This document shows positions 62,009-64,000 of a DNA stretch of 64,000 nt, piece by piece. The first letter of the stretch is position 1. Each line of letters opens with the position of its first letter. The translations under genes were made by a program, and so were the position numbers. Under the pieces are notes generated by a model. That model saw nothing but the letters and a program-made list of their open reading frames with translations, searched no databases and had not been told where the DNA came from. Origin of the DNA: Psychroserpens sp. NJDZ02. GTDB taxonomy: Bacteria; Bacteroidota; Bacteroidia; Flavobacteriales; Flavobacteriaceae. The stretch spans positions 4,036,001 to 4,100,000 of the forward strand of contig NZ_CP039451.1 of NCBI RefSeq assembly GCF_004843725.1. Direction: 5' to 3'.

Positions 62009-62704
62009 GTGTCCAAAATAATTTCAAATAAAGACAACCTACAAGTCATCTACGAGGATAACCATATCATCGTCGTAAATAAACGTGCAGGCGATATTGT
62101 ACAAGGCGATAAAACAGGAGACAAACCATTAAGTGATGTTGTTAAAGGATTTATTGCTGACAAATATAACAAACCGGGCAAGGTCTATTTAGGCACCGTA
62201 CACCGTTTAGACAGACCAACTACAGGTTTGGTTATCTTTTCAAAAACAAGTAAAGCCCTACCCCGTTTAAATAAGTTATTTGTATCCAAAGAAATTTCTA
62301 AAACCTATTGGGCTTTAGTTAAAAATAAACCCGAAAAAGAAGCTAATACTTTAATCCATTGGCTAAAAAAGAATCCTAAAAATAATAAGTCTACCGCTTA
62401 TATAAAGGAAATTCCAGAAAGCAAAAAAGCCATTCTGCATTACAAAACCATCAAGAAATTAGATAATTATTATCTGTTAGAAGTTAACCTAGAAACGGGG
62501 CGCCATCATCAAATACGCGCGCAACTCTCTAGTATTGGTTGTCCAATAAAAGGTGATTTAAAATATGGTTTTGATCGCAGTAATAAAGACGCTAGTATTA
62601 GTTTACACGCCAGAAACATCAAATTTATACATCCAGTCTCTCTAGACGATTTAAACATAACAGCGCCCTTACCTAAGGATCCTATTTGGGACGCTTGTCT
62701 TTAA
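62009..62704 (+). CDS. RluA family pseudouridine synthase (GTG start)
   Basis: A 231-residue protein with the RluA core: VIYEDNHIIVVNKRAGDIVQGD, the catalytic Asp in GTVHRLDRPTTGLVIFSKT, LEVNLETGRHHQIRAQLS and GDLKYGF. There is no N-terminal S4 domain, as in the RluC/D-short or TruC type. The frame has a stop at 62003 and no ATG before conserved sequence, so GTG at 62009 is the only sensible start. The rRNA or tRNA target cannot be told from sequence. Confidence 0.9.
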   Translation: MSKIISNKDNLQVIYEDNHIIVVNKRAGDIVQGDKTGDKPLSDVVKGFIADKYNKPGKVYLGTVHRLDRPTTGLVIFSKTSKALPRLNKLFVSKEISKTYWALVKNKPEKEANTLIHWLKKNPKNNKSTAYIKEIPESKKAILHYKTIKKLDNYYLLEVNLETGRHHQIRAQLSSIGCPIKGDLKYGFDRSNKDASISLHARNIKFIHPVSLDDLNITAPLPKDPIWDACL

Positions 62705-62741
62705 TATTAGGGCGTTACCACAAAGGTCGTATTTAAATTTA

Positions 62742-62762
62742 TCCTGAGCGCAGTCGGAGGGT
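62742..62762. repeat. Possible dispersed intergenic motif
   Basis: TCCTGAGCGCAGTCGGAGG is GC-rich in an AT-rich gap. It resembles the CCTGAGCGCAGTCGAAGG-type word I remember from intergenic DNA of many Bacteroidota genomes. Only one copy was seen in this window. Confidence 0.3.
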
Positions 62763-62869
62763 TGTAGCTTTTTTTTGCCATTTATGACAGAAAAAAGGAT
62801 GCCATTACCACCAATAACGCAACACTAGCAAACTAATAAAATACATTATCTTTATATAAAAACATTCAT

Positions 62870-64000
62870 ATGATTCCGGAATTACTAAACGATCAAAAAA
62901 GTTATTTTAAAACAGGTGAAACGTTAAGTATCACCTTTAGGAAAACACTATTAAAAGCACTTTTAAATCAATTAGTAGCAAGAGAGCAAGACATTACTGA
63001 TGCGCTATATAACGATTTTAAAAAACCAGAATTCGAATCTGTCTTAACGGAAACAGCTATTGTTATTCAGGATTTAAAACACACCATTAAAAAGCTAAAC
63101 AAATGGGCAAAACCTAAACGTGTGTTTCCTGCGTTATTAAACTTTCCGTCTTCGGATTATTTGTATACAGAACCTTATGGAAGTGTTTTAGTTATCGCAC
63201 CGTGGAATTATCCCTACCAATTAGCATTAGCACCTTTAGTTGGCGCCATTGCTGCGGGAAACACTGTTATTTTAAAACCAAGCGAATTAACGCCACATAC
63301 TTCGGCCTTAATTAATGACATTATTAAATCCGTATTTAAACCCGAACACGTTACCGTTGTAGAAGGTGGCGTTGACACCTCTACTAAATTACTAGAACAA
63401 CACTGGGATTACATCTTCTTTACAGGTAGTGTTAACGTTGGTAAAATTGTAGCCAAAGCTGCTGCTGTTAACTTAACACCAACTACTTTAGAATTAGGCG
63501 GAAAAAACCCATGTATTATTGATGATACTGCTAATATTAAACTAGCCGCAAAACGCATTGTTTGGGGTAAATTTGTTAATGCAGGACAAACGTGTATTGC
63601 TCCTGATTATATTTTAATTCATCATTCTAAAAAAGACGCGTTTTATAAAGCTATGAAACATGAGGTTGAATTAGCGTATTCTACAACACCACAACAATCT
63701 AAAGATTTTGCACGTATTATCAACCTGAAAAATTTTGAGCGTTTATCTAAAATGCTAACCAATCAAAACTGTATTATTGGTGGTCAAATAGATGCTGACA
63801 CGTTATACATCGCCCCCACTGTTATTGACCATCCGACGCTTGATAGCGAAGTCATGAAAGACGAAATATTTGGTCCTATTCTCCCAGTAATTTCTTATCA
63901 AAATGATTCGGAATTAGAAGCTATCATTTTGTCTTATAACAAACCATTAAGCTTGTATGTGTTTGGCACAAATTCCGCGAAAGCGAAACAATTAATACAA
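62870..64000 (+). CDS. Aldehyde dehydrogenase family protein (partial, 3' end outside window)
   Basis: The frame from the ATG at 62870 stays open for 377 codons to the window end. It contains PWNYPYQLALAPLVGAIAAG and ILKPSELTPHTS (NAD site), FTGSVNVGK, LELGGKNPCI with the general base Glu, and the catalytic Cys in NAGQTCIAPDY. The compact N-terminus without a targeting extension fits the class 3 (fatty aldehyde / coniferyl aldehyde) ALDH group. It oxidises an aldehyde with NAD(P)+; the substrate is unknown. The C-terminal quarter is missing only because the window ends. Confidence 0.93.
   Translation, partial: MIPELLNDQKSYFKTGETLSITFRKTLLKALLNQLVAREQDITDALYNDFKKPEFESVLTETAIVIQDLKHTIKKLNKWAKPKRVFPALLNFPSSDYLYTEPYGSVLVIAPWNYPYQLALAPLVGAIAAGNTVILKPSELTPHTSALINDIIKSVFKPEHVTVVEGGVDTSTKLLEQHWDYIFFTGSVNVGKIVAKAAAVNLTPTTLELGGKNPCIIDDTANIKLAAKRIVWGKFVNAGQTCIAPDYILIHHSKKDAFYKAMKHEVELAYSTTPQQSKDFARIINLKNFERLSKMLTNQNCIIGGQIDADTLYIAPTVIDHPTLDSEVMKDEIFGPILPVISYQNDSELEAIILSYNKPLSLYVFGTNSAKAKQLIQ

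Overview
The window looks like a chromosomal segment from a marine-type member of the Flavobacteriaceae (Bacteroidota). Supporting signs are the AT-rich composition, Bacteroidota-type -7 promoter boxes (TAnnTTTG) in many intergenic gaps, a type IX secretion (T9SS) adhesin locus, BatA, DUF5916, DUF3822 and TIGR02757-type proteins, and PyrR-PyrB gene order. No phage, insertion sequence, CRISPR array, tRNA or rRNA gene was seen. Most of the window is ordinary core genome, with one large accessory-type surface locus in the middle. Family names are recognised by eye from the sequence; no search was run.

Layout. 1-7.0 kb: 5' part of msrA (minus), then a plus-strand run with a DUF5916 outer-membrane protein, a LolD-type ABC ATPase, a CPBP protease, a lipoprotein, a TIGR02757 protein and a GAF histidine kinase. 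7.0-9.4 kb: a small secreted DUF6799-type protein and an M61 peptidase (minus). 9.4-13.7 kb: a plus-strand operon of a BatA-like membrane protein, a dihydroorotase-like protein that has lost its metal ligands, a DUF4870-like protein and an esterase. 13.7-15.1 kb: two minus genes. 15.1-16.6 kb: a 484-aa protein of unknown function. 16.7-22 kb: a minus operon of a RecD/Dda-like helicase, kdsB, a HAD phosphatase, a chloramphenicol-acetyltransferase-fold enzyme, kdnB and a lysophospholipid acyltransferase, apparently for Kdo or 8-modified-Kdo lipopolysaccharide synthesis. 22-27.6 kb: DUF3822-rsmD, then RNase P RNA (minus), then dnaX-lipoprotein-miaE. 27.6-31.8 kb: minus genes for a beta-barrel protein, Ppx, Ppk1 and SixA.

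32-47.5 kb is the standout: a 12.3-kb gene for a 4112-residue T9SS type B cargo protein, followed within 10 nt by a PorP/SprF-family gene and within 2 nt by an OmpA-family gene. The giant protein holds SprB-type modules, three tandem 876-bp units and eleven in-phase 393-bp units. The copies are almost identical and their variants are shuffled, which points to ongoing recombination.

47.7-64 kb: a CAP-domain lipoprotein, pdxH, DUF3784, the minus operon pyrR-pyrB-STAS-like-rnz, rpsA, a LysM/BON protein, cmk, a nitronate monooxygenase pair, dnaK, sdaA, panB, an RluA-type pseudouridine synthase and the 5' part of an aldehyde dehydrogenase cut by the window end. Intrinsic terminators with A/T-flanked hairpins mark most convergent junctions.
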